Assembly (NCBI RefSeq): GCF_910592395.1
Contig: NC_088310.1
Coordinates: forward strand, 6,269,501-6,333,500
Direction: 5' to 3'
Length of the DNA: 64,000 nucleotides
From: Lineus longissimus
Taxonomy: Eukaryota; Nemertea; Pilidiophora; Heteronemertea; Lineidae
The position numbers and the translations under genes were made by a program. A model generated the notes under the pieces. That model had not been told where the DNA came from and did not search any database. It saw only the letters and a list, made by a program, of their open reading frames with translations. This document shows, in pieces, positions 33,936 to 48,900 of the stretch. Positions within the stretch are counted from its first letter, which is position 1. Every line of letters starts with the position of its first letter.

Positions 33936-36900
33936 ATGGAGACAGAGAAACCAGCGAAGGGGGTAAAAAAGGAGACTGATGCATCAGTCACTCCTACCAC
34001 ATCCCCAGCAAAAGTCAAAACTGAGAAGTCCCCTGCCAAAGCCAAAGCTGCTGAGGTTGTGAAGAATGAACAGAAGTCTACGGATGAGGAGATGGTCACC
34101 CCACCAAGGGTATGCCCAAAAATCAAGCCACCTAGACACTTATGAATGATTAGCATTGTCCGTCTAGTCAGCTTTGTAACATCAGATGACTATTCACTTC
34201 AGTAGTGGTCAAGATTCAGAATTTCAAACCATAGATGTACAACCAACTAAAGTTGTTGTTGTTCCAGAATTAGCACACAATATGTGTGGAAATGTTAATG
34301 AACTTTATTGCTGTGTTGATTTTTCTTAAATTTAAATTTAGAAAATGTGTTTGTGATCCACCACACTGATCAATAAAATATTATACATCTTTTTCTAGAC
34401 AAGAAAACGAAGGGGAGTTCAACCAACGCCTGAGGCAACGACCCCCAAGGATACCCCTAAGAGGAGGAAGACACAGACCACCTTTTACCAGAGTCCCATT
34501 GTCGCGGTTACCCCAGCTAGTAAGAGTAATAGTAATGGATCAACCTCTTCCAAATCGACACCAGCTGAAAGGGAGCAGCTTTTCAAGAAGGGGAAGTTCT
34601 TGGCGGTCAGGAATGCTGATGGTATGTGTGACTGTCTGTTCTCAGGCTTGTGTTGTCACCTGTTGGATTTTGGTTGCAGGTTGTGCTAAACTGGAGTTAT
34701 ATGAAGCACTCTTATGGTGGTGTTCACATCTCATAGAACAGCCAAACATCAGATGGTATCTAGCAAGTAGTTTCAGTCCCGCTGGTCTTCTGTAATGCAC
34801 ACTGGAACTGCCTGCTCTGTGCATGTAACAAGTTTTGTAATAAAAAATTGTGTAGGCCTAACAGCTTGTATAGTCCAACTGTAGAGCAGACAGCTTCAGT
34901 AGATCCATCTGTCCCAATTAGAAACAATTTGTAGTAATGTATGCATTAATTGAAAAAAGAGTGGTTCGTGACCTCAATTTCATACATGAAGAATTTGCCA
35001 ACCTTGCCACACACCCATCCATAAAGTTTCATTGTTTTATTTCCAGCTGGCTTTTACCTCTGTCAGGCAGCGCAGAACGTCTTCAAGGGTTGCAAGCCCT
35101 TCAAGATCCGCTGGTTGACAAATGACGAAGGTCCGTCCGATACCTTTAAATTGGACTTCTACGACACAGTGGAGCTGGAGACAGTTTTAACTTCAGTGAA
35201 CATGAAATATGTGAACAAGGAGTTGTACATACTGCCCAAGAAAGAGAAAGAAAAGGCTGAGAAGATATTGAAGAAGGCACTGAATGCGGAGAAGGGTATT
35301 GTTGAACCTGAGCCTGATGAAGATGAGGATGAAGAGGAGGAGTATGAAGAAGAAGTAGAAGAAGAAGAGGACGAAGAAGAAGGTATTTTTGGACAATCAC
35401 AAAAAAAAATCCATAGCATAATTCCATTATTTGACGCCCAGCTGAAACTTGAGTTAATGCCGATTTTTTCTCATTGGAGACCATATCTGGCAATGCCATT
35501 AGCCATTAGGCCCTACTCACTGCCACACATGGAGATATTAGAGGTACACTACAAATTGTTTTTTTAGAAGAGCCTGCACCAGCCAAGAAGTCGAAGAGAA
35601 CAAGCCCCCGAAGCAAATCCAAGGGGCGCGCAAGCCCAAGAAAGACTGCTCAGGCAGCAGTTGTTAACAAAGGCAGCCGAGTCAAATTAAAAGCTTCAAA
35701 GCCAAAGAAGAAAGCTCCTGTGTCTCCACCAGCCAAAGGTATTATTTCCATTTCAAAATTGAAATCGTTGGGCATCATGGATTCCTCTCTAGTAAGTTTT
35801 CGGGTTACCAGAATTACTGAGAACTTTGATTGTGATATGCTTATGTCTAATTCTGGCCTATTGGAAGATAGTTTGATTTGGGGACATTCCAAGACTAGGT
35901 CTGCACGACCTCAGCCTGATATCTATTGATTTGAGCTGAAGGAAACATATAACTTAGCCCTTTTCTCTGGCAGGTAAAGCAAAGGCAAAACCGTCACCAA
36001 AGCTGAAGACCCCATCGCCTGGTGGAAGGAAGCATGCAAATGATCGGCTGAAAATGAACACCGCGGTCAAAGTGCTTGAGAGGGATCCTTTCTTTGAGTC
36101 GAGGTAGGTTCCTACATTACATGTGCAGTCGGGCACTTCAAAGGGAACACAGACAGTATAGAGTTGGGTGGTGTGACCCATGGGTACTAAACTCTGGTGA
36201 TCATGTGAGGAAAAAAAGATGAGTCCCAGGGTCAAATGACATCGGCTGACCAGATGCAGCCACCCTGAAGTCAAAGGCTAAGAAGATTAGATGATCATCC
36301 TGCTTCATTCCTGTGGCTCAAAATGTAACATGTTTGATATTCAATACAAGATAGTTGTTGTCCTGAAGAGGTCTTATTCTTGGTGGGAAGTCCCCCCTTC
36401 CCCAGACTTAACCTAATGTTTATTTATTTAAACATTATCTCTGATTTACTTGCAGGGAGACTGTCCCAGCCATGGACACAGTGATCGCAAGTAAGCTCGT
36501 CTTCCGGGCTGTTCAGCTGAATGACATGAAGCTACTACAGCGTTATGTGGACGACGTCAAGCATATCGCAAAGGTGAGGGAGTGTGCACTATGTTAGTGA
36601 AACAGCATGTGTTACTTAAAATTTACACCATATGTTATAGAAATTGGCCATTATTTGTGTTTTTATAGGTAATATTAATGAAGACCTTGTTGACATTTTC
36701 ATATCTCAACTTCTTGATAATGATTACTTACCAGTCGATTGGTTTGTGATATTTGTTCTTTATATCTTTCCATCTAGCTTGACATGAAAAGAAGCATCAG
36801 CATGAGAGAAACTGCTCTTGAAATGGCCATCAAGAATGAAAACCAGAAAGCCTTTGAGATCCTCTACAGGGCTGTGTTCAAGGAGAAGGCAGAGCGTGTG

Positions 36901-39900
36901 AAACCGCCACCAAACATCCTCTCGACTATCGGGACTGGCACGTATAATGTGCGGTCGCTTGGCATACCCTCGATCAGGAAGCTGACCATGAGTCGTGGAA
37001 GCCGAGAAGGCAACAATGCTTTGCTCAAGGTAGGCAGAGACTTCCCTACTGTTTAATTTCAGTTTTACATTTGTTTCAAGGTATATGGCAGTTATCTTGC
37101 CCAAGGTCACAATCCCTGTGTTGGTATTTAGTTTCAAACCCAAGCCATATGATTAATAGTCCAACACCAAAAATGTTGGCCTCTACAGCATCAGTCAGTA
37201 CAGAATTGACTGTAATCTTGTTCATTTTAGGATAACGATGATGTATATATTTCTACGTCTGATAAAGATGTATACATGGCAGCAATCCAAGCTGGAGTAA
37301 AGCCAGCCTTCTTCACACGCATTATGACAAATGGAATAAAAGACATTGATGTAAGTTTTGTTGAAAGATACTATTCACAGAATACTGTTGCCTTAAGATT
37401 ATGCAAGGTGACAGTCACAACAGTTTAGCCAGTATTCTTCAATTGCATTATGACAAGCAGAATTGAAGACATTGATGTGAGTTTGAATATCTTGAAGATG
37501 ACAAGGCTGTTTAGCCGTCTTTGTAGAGGGCAGTTGCACCTATGGAACTGACTAGGACACTGTTGCTAAGGAGCAGCCTTTCGGGGGAAAAAATCAACTC
37601 TGGATTTCTTTCAAATCAACCCTATTAAATATCCATTTCCTTAAAATGTATTCATATCACGATTTACCTCTATCTTCAGTACTCCAATGCTCACAGCAGG
37701 ATATACGAAATGGTGCGAAGAGGTCATCGCAAGTTGGCTGGCCATGTTCTCTCAAATTACATTGCTTCAGGAAACTTTGGGTTCAACGCTTTGCATGAAC
37801 AGGTAAGTAAGGTGCTGTGTTGTCTGATGATGTTATTCTATGAAGGACTGAAATCATTCATAAAAGGAACAAGTAAAGAAGAAAGTGACCACACACTGGT
37901 ATAGGAATCCTGTCTTCAAATAATTTTTTGGAACTTGAGAATGAAAGAAAGCTATATTTCACTCAAAGCAGTTCATTATATGTACAGACATGAGAAGAGC
38001 TGCGTTGCCCGGTCAATCAAAAAAAACCTTTTCTCATACCTTTTCTTTTGAACCCAAACTTTTAAACTCGTATTTTTACACTCCATGTTTTTCAGGTGCT
38101 GCTGTTGGATAAAGATGATCTTCCTCCAAGCATCAAATCAGTATCTGTCAAGAAAAAGCCTTATGACAATGCCGGAGTAAGTAGCGACAATTGCATCTGT
38201 TTGAGAAGTAGTTTGGTGCAATGCTAATTATCCTTCATCTTTGACTGGCCTTTTAAGTAAAAAGTTCTTTTCTTTCCTCCACAGGTCACCCCTCTACACT
38301 GCGCAGCTATCAACCCAAACGTCAAGTACCTGACCAAACTGCTGACCATTCTTCCAGAGTACAACATCATGGATAAAAACCATTGGAGACCCATCCATTA
38401 TGCTGCAGCTTGCGAGGGTCCAGGGCCTCTGGAGTTGTTACTTAGCCGGGGCGTCAATGCTGATGAAACTGAAACTGAAGGCAAGACCCCACTGATGATT
38501 GCTGCCGACTGTGGCAGGGTAAAGAATGTCGAGTTGTTGCTCAAGAAGGCGCAGGGCGAGAAGGAGGGTTCGAAGACTGAAAATCCCCTCACGAACAAGT
38601 GGGGCCTGGCTGGTGTGAACAGGTCGACTAGATTTGGAGTTTGTGCTATCCACATGGCAGCAAAGAATGAACACATGGTAAGAATGTTGACACTTTATAG
38701 CTTGAGCAAGAGGGGTCACTTTGGTGTCATAGTACAACATTGTATTTTACTGTTAATGCTCGACAGTGATTTATTGTTTATATGTTGAATCGAGTTTACT
38801 AGTACCTGGTCCCGACATGTAGGCAAGGGCAAGCAAGGGTAGCATGAATGATGGTCCTTTCATTGACGTTAAAATCGGCACTTTCTGAATTAGTAATATT
38901 GCCAATTTGCATGACATTGCAGGATGTGATGAAAGTTCTCCTGAAGTATGGTGTGGACATCAACAAAGCTCAGTCCGCCGGGAGAAACAAAGCCACTGCC
39001 CTGATGGAGGCGTCTGGGATGGGAAACCTCGAGATGGTGCAGCTGCTGGTGCAGAATAAGGCTACTATTGAAGGAAAAGGTAAGCTGGATCTTTTTATTG
39101 GGATCAATTACTTGACATTAACACTGTTCAGGCCTAAGACTGACATGAAGTTGGTACATGATGTCTAAAAGTTTGATCTTGTCGGGTAAGAATTGCCTGA
39201 TCCAGAGAAACGCAATTCGTTGGCAGCTAGTTTTTACACCTTTTTGTGATGCAGGTTTTGACTTCCTGTTCTATTTTAGATCGAATGAAGAGAACTGCGC
39301 TTATGTATGCTGTGATGAACGGCCATGCCCACGTCGCCTCTTACTTCCTCCACCTCGGTGCGAACCCAAATCATGTCGACTCCTCTGGCAATACATGTCT
39401 CCACTACGCCGTTGCATACGGATGGTACTATTGCATGCACCTGTTGGTCCAGGCAGGTGCTGATGCTTCCCTTGTCAACAGTTGGAAGGTAAATAAATGT
39501 CTTTTATTTACCCTGAATAATCTACTTTAAAAAATTTATTGCATTCTGTGTCCAAATTTCTCAGGAATTGTGTATCATGCTGGTTGGCAGCCCCTAGTCA
39601 TGAGCAGATGAACGGTGATCCCATACATCGAGTTTTTAGCAAAATAAAGTTATGTCTGAAGAGAATGCACGAAATTAATAATTGACTCACTTTTTTGCTT
39701 GACAGGTATCCGCAGTGAACTTTGCCTTCTTGAAAGGTCACATTGGTCTGATGGATAAACTTCTGGAGGAGCCAAACGTGGACATCAACTTCAAGGACGA
39801 CAGTGGTAAGTCAAACAGTAATACATGGCTTCACCACCTTAGTCAAGTAACTTTACCACATTCTTTGAATTAAACATTCGATTGAGATTCCTTGGACCTG

Positions 39901-42900
39901 TTTCGTCTGCCCTGGGCAAGCAAAAGGCCCAAACCAAGTGAGAAACGTGTGACCTGAGATGATGGACTCGTCCCTGGCTATCACATTGTGGTAAGCAACA
40001 GACACTCACAAGAGCAACCGCACGTGACCTTAGTTTCGTAAGTAGTGAAGTACCAGTTCTGAAATGTTCTGCCCCTTCCTTGCAGGCATAAACCTTGTCA
40101 TGATGGCAACGGATTGCACGGTATCTGAGGGTCTTATGGAGCAGCTTGAGCACATTGTCAACGACCACAATGGAGACTGCACCATCACTGATGTGGAGGG
40201 GAATAACTGTGTATGTATCCCTAATTTAATGGTCTAAATGGTTCCCTTATAGAAGTTACATCTTTTCATTCTACTCATTATGCTAATGTAATCGGTGTAA
40301 ACTAAGAGTCCTAGCTCTTCCAAATGGTTCCCTGATAGAATTTACATGAATTGATTCTAAGAATGATGCAAATGTCACTTACTGTCCTGGATGTTCCTAA
40401 TGGTTCCCTGTGTATCTTACTAGACAGCTGTTTTATAAACCCAAAAAATGTAGCCAGACATATTCGATGTCCAGATATTTCAGTTTGTGCGTTTCTCTTT
40501 CAGCTTCATCATCTTGCACAAAATCTGCCACAAAATGAGGTATGTAAAATTTCATTTATATTTGTTTTTGAAAATATTGTTACGTGATGAATAACCGTAA
40601 TGATCCTGAGGATGCTTGTTGACTTGCTGTAATGATATTGACATTGTTCCGATTGCTACGGTTTTCTAAGGCACCATTTGTAAATGTTTTTTCATTGCTG
40701 TAATTTTAGGAGCAAGAAAAGTTCAGCATGAAAATTGCAGAGTTGCTCATCTCAAAGGAATGCGACATCAACCAGAAGAACAAGAAGGGACAGACGCCAA
40801 CTATGGTCGCCATGGCAACGGTAAGTTAAAGGAACTGTGTAGGGCTTTGTTGTTTTATCAAATTTTTCACTGAGATAACTCCCAGGAAGCCTATGACTGC
40901 AGCTGAGAAGGCCTTTAAAAAAGCATCCATACTCAATAGTACTTGATTAATAGATCCAAGGGCCTAGTGTATGGTCAGGCCCCCTTCCAATCTCTCAGTT
41001 TTCTCAAAATGGAATCAAAGCAGCCTACTGTCAGACCTATTGATAAATTTGTATGATTGAAAAGTAGCTTTCCAAATTGTTGACGGCCTGCTTTCGATCT
41101 TTATACCAGTTATTGTTTTGAGTGCTTTCCCCTTATCTGATATTTCATGTGTATATCCTGTAATACACTAATTGCGACTCTTCTCTCCAGGCCAACATTG
41201 AGATGGTGAAGTTCTTTGTCCAGAACGGCGGAATATTATCAACTGAAGTCGATCAGAATGGCAACAATTCTCTCCATGTAATGGCCAAGAATTGTCTCGA
41301 GAATGACATGGCATCATTGCTGCCAGTCTTAGCCAAATCGGTGAGTTTTGTTGCTGTAAAATTTGTCATATTTTGAAAAATTAAGGTGTGCAGTATGAGG
41401 TGTTAGTTCAAAAATTACATTTCACACACTTATCCACATTATCCAAATTTCTTCAGTAAACAGTTATGTCATTTCTCTGTCTGTTATGTTGCCCTAAAAA
41501 GAGACTTCATAGGCCAAAATCAAAGTTTGAATATTTCTCTTGCATTTGATAAAAGAAAGAAATTGTCTTATGTGTTGCGTTTGTTTCCTAGGCTGCAACA
41601 AAAAATGAAGATGGATGGGGCCCGGTCAAAGCAATGGCAAAGGTTGTTAATTACGAGGGCTTCACACCTCTCCTTTTAGCTGCTCATACGTACAGCACTT
41701 GGTCGGTAAGTTGATGTAGATCTTCGAGTTAGATATTTCTTTACATGAGGCCTGCTAAAAATGAGAAAAACTTAGTGGTGCAGTAATTAAACAAGCTCAC
41801 AAATTTAAGACTTGGCATGTTCTGTATGAAATCCTCAAAAATCAGCGTGCCATTTTTCATGAAATAGAATATAGTCCTAACCAACATCATGGCATTCCAT
41901 TACAGAGATGGGGAGCCGAAAATGTCCGGGTACAGTATTTGGCAAATGGTCGGAGCTTCCTGCAGGCACTGATTGAGAAAGCTGACTCCAGTATAACTGT
42001 TACAGTGGACAAAATCAAAGAGTCGCATCGAAAAACGAAGGATGAAGACAGTAAGTAGATATTAATATTATAATGCTGATGTCTTGTGTATTTTCATAAT
42101 TGTGTGCTTTCTCTCTTTTGATAGAATAGTACAAATTGTATTTAGGGGCATGTATTTTGTCACAAAAATCAAGTACCAACGAGCCAAAAGGAGCAGTAGT
42201 AAATAGAGGCTGATTTATTGTGAGAAAGCCCCCTCCTATTGTCAGAAATTGGCTGCTGGATTAGATGCTGTGGTATTACTTCCACACATTCTTAGACTTT
42301 ATCAGTTCTTGATGATATTTGTACTGAGCTGGTTAGATTGACAACTGGTACTATTGTAATCATTTTCTCAGCACTAATACCAAGACAAGTGCGCTGTTTG
42401 TGTGCTATTATTGTTTCACACGACATTCATTTTCCTGCAGTGAGTGATGGCGATGATTCTGGCAATAGTGAAGACGATGAAGATGAGGATGACAATGGTG
42501 TTGAGCAAGAAGGCCCTTCAATAGAAGAGGATGCGGTAGCCGCGGCCAAACAGGGAGAGAACAAAAATCAGGATCCATACGGACCTTGTGGTACAAATAA
42601 TGTTCATTACAAGACATCCCACATTCCCTTTGAGTCCTTCACAGAACTATTTCGCTATTTAGCCTTGTGAGCAAATTGCTTTGCCGAGACCTACCTGGAG
42701 TGTCACACTTACCAGGGACCTATTGACTACCAGCCGAGAGTTTGCACCAATGGTCCACATCGCCTCTTTACAGTTCCTTGTAACAAAAAATTTACTTTCA
42801 TTTCAGGGAAATGGTCGCTGGTGCACTTCCTCACGCAAGTCAAAAGCGAGGACAATGAAGACGTAGTTAAGCTCCCCGCTCTGATGATGCTTTTGGAACA

Positions 42901-45900
42901 TAAACCACCCCTTGATCTCATTGACAAAGAAGGACACACACCACTCTTCATAGCTATCAATGACAAGAAGCCTTACATCGCAAACGTTTTGGTAAGATTT
43001 GGACACTTTTTCCTGATCTCTTTGGTTTCTTGAAATATATTTTGTAACTTGCTTTAAGGTTGAATGGGCACATTTTGCTCATGTAACATTGTGTCAAGCT
43101 CATCGTCTGAGATAAAGACAAAGTTTTGGTGTCCAAGAGCTTATTCAAGCAAACTGATGTATTTCACTCAGGAAACATTGTTTCCACCACATTTGCTTTG
43201 GTATTTATTGTTTCTTGTTTGTCTTTTTTCAGATTGATGCTGGTGCTGATGTTAACATTGCCTCAGAGAATGAGAAAGCAGATGGAAAGTCATCGCCATT
43301 GGTTATGGCTGTGAGGTAAGTTTTTGAGAATGGTAGAGATTGGGGCTATCGGTGGGCCAAGTCCTGTACAGGAAGGTGTAGACCAATACCATCAGCCTTG
43401 GATGGCGAGTTATCTGCAAGATGGAAACTCTTTTCCTAAACCAACAGACTTACGAGAGACTGACGGTCTTACCCCCTGTGGGGTCTACTAACAGGCCCCC
43501 AGCAACCAGGGTAGTAAGCACACATGACAATAAAAGAAATATTTGATGTGTTTTTCTTTGTAGAAAGAATCAGTGTGAGGTTGTGGAACGACTTATCAAG
43601 AAGGGCGCCGATGTCAACACAGTCGATCATCGAAATCAGAACACTGCACTCCATTATGCTGCAATGAACAAGGGAGGAAGTAAGTATTAAACACTTTCTT
43701 CCACGCTCACATCGCCCAAGCCTCCTGTTTTGTTGATCATCATCGAGTAGTCCTTGGGCTACCTGAAAGTTGTTTCCCTTGCAGATACCACCTGAGAGAA
43801 TGCCTTGTGCCTTGAAATGTTGTTCCTCTGCATTCTCGGGGTGTGGCCGGGTCAGTTCAGCTTCCTCTGTAGTACCTGCAGTTCTGTCTGCACCTGATTT
43901 CCTCTCTCCCAAAGGTGTCTGTGGATTTTTCTGTCTTCCCATCCGTTGTTTGAAATGCATCTTTACCACCAAATGACGTTCTGTTCTGTTTCTAGGTCCT
44001 GGCAACCCGCTGCAGGTGTTGAACCTCTTACTTGATGCCAAGGCAGACGTTAATGCCTTGAACAATCGCAAGCGAACACCACTCCATCTTGCTGTTAACG
44101 CCAACTCAGGTTCCACAAATGAAACAACAGACGTGGAGGAGTTACTGCTCGAGAAAGGTGCCGATATATTTGCACGGGATGTGAGAGGAAGGGTGCCACT
44201 TCATTACACATTCGTCAAGATCGGGAAGTAAGTCATATGCAAAGTTTTGTCACATAACTTGATTCACCATATATGATGATTTTCATTCACCAAGCTGTTC
44301 GAGGAGCTCCTTGATAGGTCAAAGTTGCCCTGCAGATACCTTAAATAGTAACAACTGTTGTGAGGGCTCGGAGACAGAGATCACTGAATAGCGCCACCAT
44401 TATCATTATCATTTTAAATAAAACAATTTTTTAATTCATTTCCAGCCATAAGAATACGTCTGCTCTTGATCCGATTGAGTTATGCAACACTATGACGTCA
44501 GCCATGAAGAATGTTGATCTCGACCTGCAAGACGTGTTTGGGCAGACGCCCCTTCATTTGGCAGCAAGACGAGGTGCGACTGTGTGTTTCATGCACTTAA
44601 CACAGCCACAGGTATGTTTCATTTATTTGTTACGAAGGTTCTTTCAGTTTTTCCGCAATTTTTTCGAAATGTTTATGGTTGTGAATCGATGCTATTTGCG
44701 AAATCTGCGAAATCATTCTATCTATATTCTCACAATATATTTGATGAAAAACTTATTTTCTAAAGCTTGTATTGCTTCTTTCAGAGAAAGGTCAACATCG
44801 ACAGTAAGGACAACCTGGGAAATACTCCATTGAGCTTGGCGGTGCTCGCTGGCCACGACAGCTGTGCTATCTCGCTCATCCAGAAAGGTGCTAACATCAA
44901 CGTGAGCTGTGTTATCGCGCCGGAGGAGGACAGGTCAAAGGAGAAGAAAGACGAGAAGCCAGTGTGGAAGTGGAAACCACTCAAAGCAACGCCCCCACTG
45001 GAGAATCAGAAGTGCCCGCTCTTTTTGGTGAGTTTGATCAGCTTTTTTTAAAACTCAAAATTTTCAGCATGCAGTCACTGCTGCGGCGATGATCACGTTC
45101 CCTCAGTACTGAATTTACCATTTTGGTATGTTAAGTGCAAAGAGAAATGTTGATGTCAAATTCAATTACATGTATTGCTAATATTTGTGATTTTTCTTTT
45201 GCAGGGTGTGATTCAGAAGGACTGGCAAGGTGTTACCTACATTATACTGGACCTGCTGGACAACTTTGGAGTCCCTTACACCCAGTGTGTTGAGGTAAGT
45301 CATATCTTTGATTGACAACCCATCCTTCCGTCTGTAAGATTCCATTGTCAGTAAGCTATTTTGAGAGCAATATTGTAATATCAATAATTACAGCCAAAAT
45401 TTCCATTCTCTTTGGTTGGCAGCCTGGATGTTGATGTATCCTCTATTCAGACCAAGCTGCTTCATCTCATTTTCTACTGTAGGTCTCTTGGATGATATCA
45501 ACTTTTGTTCTGTCGGCTCTCCTTGAGCGTGTGCCAGATGTCATATCGCCACACATCTTAGCGAGGATGTAGACTTAGAAAATAAATTGTCCAATTTGTC
45601 TGTTCCAGTGTTCACTGAATGTAGAGAAGTATCAGTTAGCCTTGAGACTCATCAACCGAATGAAGGACCACAGTCGATTGGCGATTCTCAACAATGAGAA
45701 ACAGAATCTGTTCCATGTGTTGTGCCAGTCAACAGGGGATCACAATATGCAGCTGAAGGTGAGCTTGGTTGAAAGTTTGTTGACGAGAGAAAAACTTTAC
45801 AAAAAGTCCCAGGACATGGCCAAGACACCAAAATTGATGATGAGAAATTTGGTAAAATCTACATCTTACCTAAAACCAAAGATTATCTTAACTTTTGTAA

Positions 45901-48900
45901 TTGTTGTTTGCCCTTCTCACTCCCATTGCTTCAGCCATCTCGTTGATCGAATCCTTTTCTCTTGCAGGTTGCTGATGCTCTCCTGTCCAAGGGTATCCCT
46001 GTGAACGACCGTGACATGTATGGCTGTACCCCTCTTCATTATGCAGCATTGACTATCAACAAACCTCTGGCAAAGTTTTTACTTGGTAGGCCGTCTTTTG
46101 AAAAAACGTGATCGAAGATTCCTTTATAAGATAATGCCAGCAAAGTTTGTAGTGTCTCATGCTAATACACGGAAAATGTACGAATATGCAGTTCACTACA
46201 TTTTGTATTTCCATAGTACTAAACTTACTTCTTTTTTATTTCAGAAAAGACATCTGATGCTGTTGCTACTGTTGATTCACTTGGGCGGACAGCTTTGGCT
46301 GCGCTATTCTGGGATTTAGAGCATAATATGACCGTTGATGAGTAAGTAGACATCTTGAGGGATACTTTTGGCAGATACACATTTTTGAGGCCTGCTCATG
46401 CAAGTATGTTGTTTCAGGATATGTCTTCTAATGACACCAACTGGTCACCAATATGAATCTTGGCCAAACATGTGCTACTTGACCAAAATTGTGAAACTGT
46501 TGTATCTTTTCAACAGGGACTTCTGCCAGCTGCTTCTTGACAAGGGAGGTCAACTCAATATCCTTTGCGACTACCCAGCGTTCCACCCCGCCTACTATGG
46601 AAGCAAAGTGCCTGCCAGTTCTACGCGGTACCACACAAAATTAGATACAGACAGAATAGCCCCACTTGCATATGCTGTTGGCCTCAAGAATTTCGACTTG
46701 GCGAAGATGCTGCTCAAGCTTGGTGCATCGGTGAATGTGCGGGATTCAAAGAATAGGACGCCTATCATGTATGCTGTCAGACAAGTAAGTTTTCTTACTA
46801 TTGATCAGAAGATTTGCTGGACCCGATCATCCGTCTCACGAAGAAGAAAACTTAAGTTATGGTCTAAGAAATTGTAAATCCAAGCTTGCAGGATGATCAT
46901 GACGGTAATGGTACTGTTTGCTTTACTCAGTAAGATTACAATAGAGTCATGCTTTCATTGATGTTTGTTTTAGAATGACATCCACATGTTGAAGCTCCTG
47001 CTGGACCATTCCTATGACAAAGATGCCAAAAAAGAAAAAGATGACAAAACGAAGCCGAAATTGGTGAAGAAGAAAAGTGTTGGTAAGTTAACATTCAATG
47101 ATGTCAAAATGATATTAATGCAATGCCTCTGATAGCTACTTCAGAAGCACTGTGTGACAGAAATTGCAGCTTTTTTATTTTTACCACCTTCCATCTTTCA
47201 GTTCAAAAGAGGATCTTCCAGTTGAAGAAGATCGATAGCTTCAAACAGAATGTTGATGATGATGACAAGGAGAGCAAGGATGAGGCTGAGGTGGAAGTGA
47301 AAGTGAAAGAGACAGGTAACAACCGCAGGAAGAGTACACAGCTTGATGATGGTAAGCAGAAAGTTGGCCCCTGAACACATAGTATTCATTCGATTAGCAC
47401 TGGCTGGAGCAGGCCTTGCAGTGACTTCAAATACTGTCAAAAAGTGCATCCTCCCAAAATGAATGGGTGCTGAAATTTGAGGGTGCCGAAATTCCAACCA
47501 AAAATGAGTGTTTTAATGACCACTCTGAAGCGTTATCCGAGTGTTAAAATTGTCTAAAGTGCTTTTAAGTACCTTGAATACATCAAAAATAAAGTTAGCC
47601 ATAGGCGCATCTCAAATGCATTGGAATTACAGTAAAATACACCCTCATTATGGGGAGCATGGTATCAAGTTATGTAATTGAGAGTCCTGTGAAGTTCTGA
47701 GCCAGTTGGCTGACATGTGCTGTTGATTTATCCAACACCAAAAACATGTATTTTCTTGTAACCTTTTGTTTTAGATGTTGAACTGAAATTCGAAGAATTC
47801 CCAAAGAAGAGCGATGTTGATTTGACAGTTCAGGACGATCAAGCATGGACTGTCATTCACCACCTGGCGTCGCCACTTGAGGTGGGATCGTACGATAACC
47901 TGGAGATGTTGAAGATACTCGTGGACAATGGTGCGCCGCTGACGGAAAAGGACCGAGCTGGTCTGACTGCATTGGATTGTGCCCTGAATAATGGTGCTAC
48001 CAAGTTATCGAAGGGAATACAAAAGTTGTTGGCCATAGAAAAGGAGAAATGGGTGCGTATGAAATCAATTAAGTTGGTGTGTTTCATTGATGCAATGATC
48101 TTACATGTAAGAAGGTGCTTGGTGCAATTGTATGAGTAGGTTTGATACCGCTTGTTGGCTGTGCTGTGTCCGTGGAAAATGTTTTATGAAGTATCAAGTG
48201 CAAGAAAAAAGGGTCTGTTATGTAGAACCTAGATGAGAGTTTTCTCTTTGTGTTTCCTTTGTCATGTTTTGTTCTAACATTTGGTTCACCATTTTGGTGT
48301 CTTACAGGAAAAACCCACGTATCAAAGCTTAGAAATCAATGATTCCATAAAGTGGTCTTCGCCGCCGCTAGACTTCGAAGACGACTCTAAAGCATTCTTG
48401 AGCAAGCTTGAAGAAAGTGCCATGGACACGTCAGAGAGTAAATCTCTGCTTGAGCCAGATCACAGAGTGCAGGCTCATGTTGACTCTCAGGGGTGAGTAG
48501 AAATCATATTATTGAATTTCAGAGGACAAAAGAACTTCACTCCACAAAAACATTACTACACCCACCAATTGAATAACATAACATAATTGGGTAGGCCTCT
48601 CAAGTCTAATGTGGGGATACATGCTGCAGGGACATTTATTTTGACTGAAAAATTTGCATCTGATTAAAGTGCATATCTTCTGGTATGTTCTTCAATGTTT
48701 GACATGCACTAATTTTGTTTTTGGTCTTGTATCAGAGAGATTGTCATGGATGAGGATCAGGACATTCCATATGATGCACTCCTGAATAAAGTGGATGTTA
48801 ATGCCAGTGCTTGGGGGATGTATAACTTCTATATACTCCAGGTGAGTCACTAGACTAGCAAGTAAATTAAGTTCATAGATTGATACAAACCAGTCGAGAT

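Noticed and set aside
35146-35499. Antisense Ser/Phe/Leu-rich ORFs opposite the PARP acidic region
   Set aside because: They are the complement of GAA/GAG-rich Glu codons and have no independent support.
43469-44116. Minus-strand ORF of 215 codons
   Set aside because: It lies across PARP exons 43564-43679 and 43996-44116 on the opposite strand, lacks any domain, and is best seen as a shadow of coding and intron sequence.
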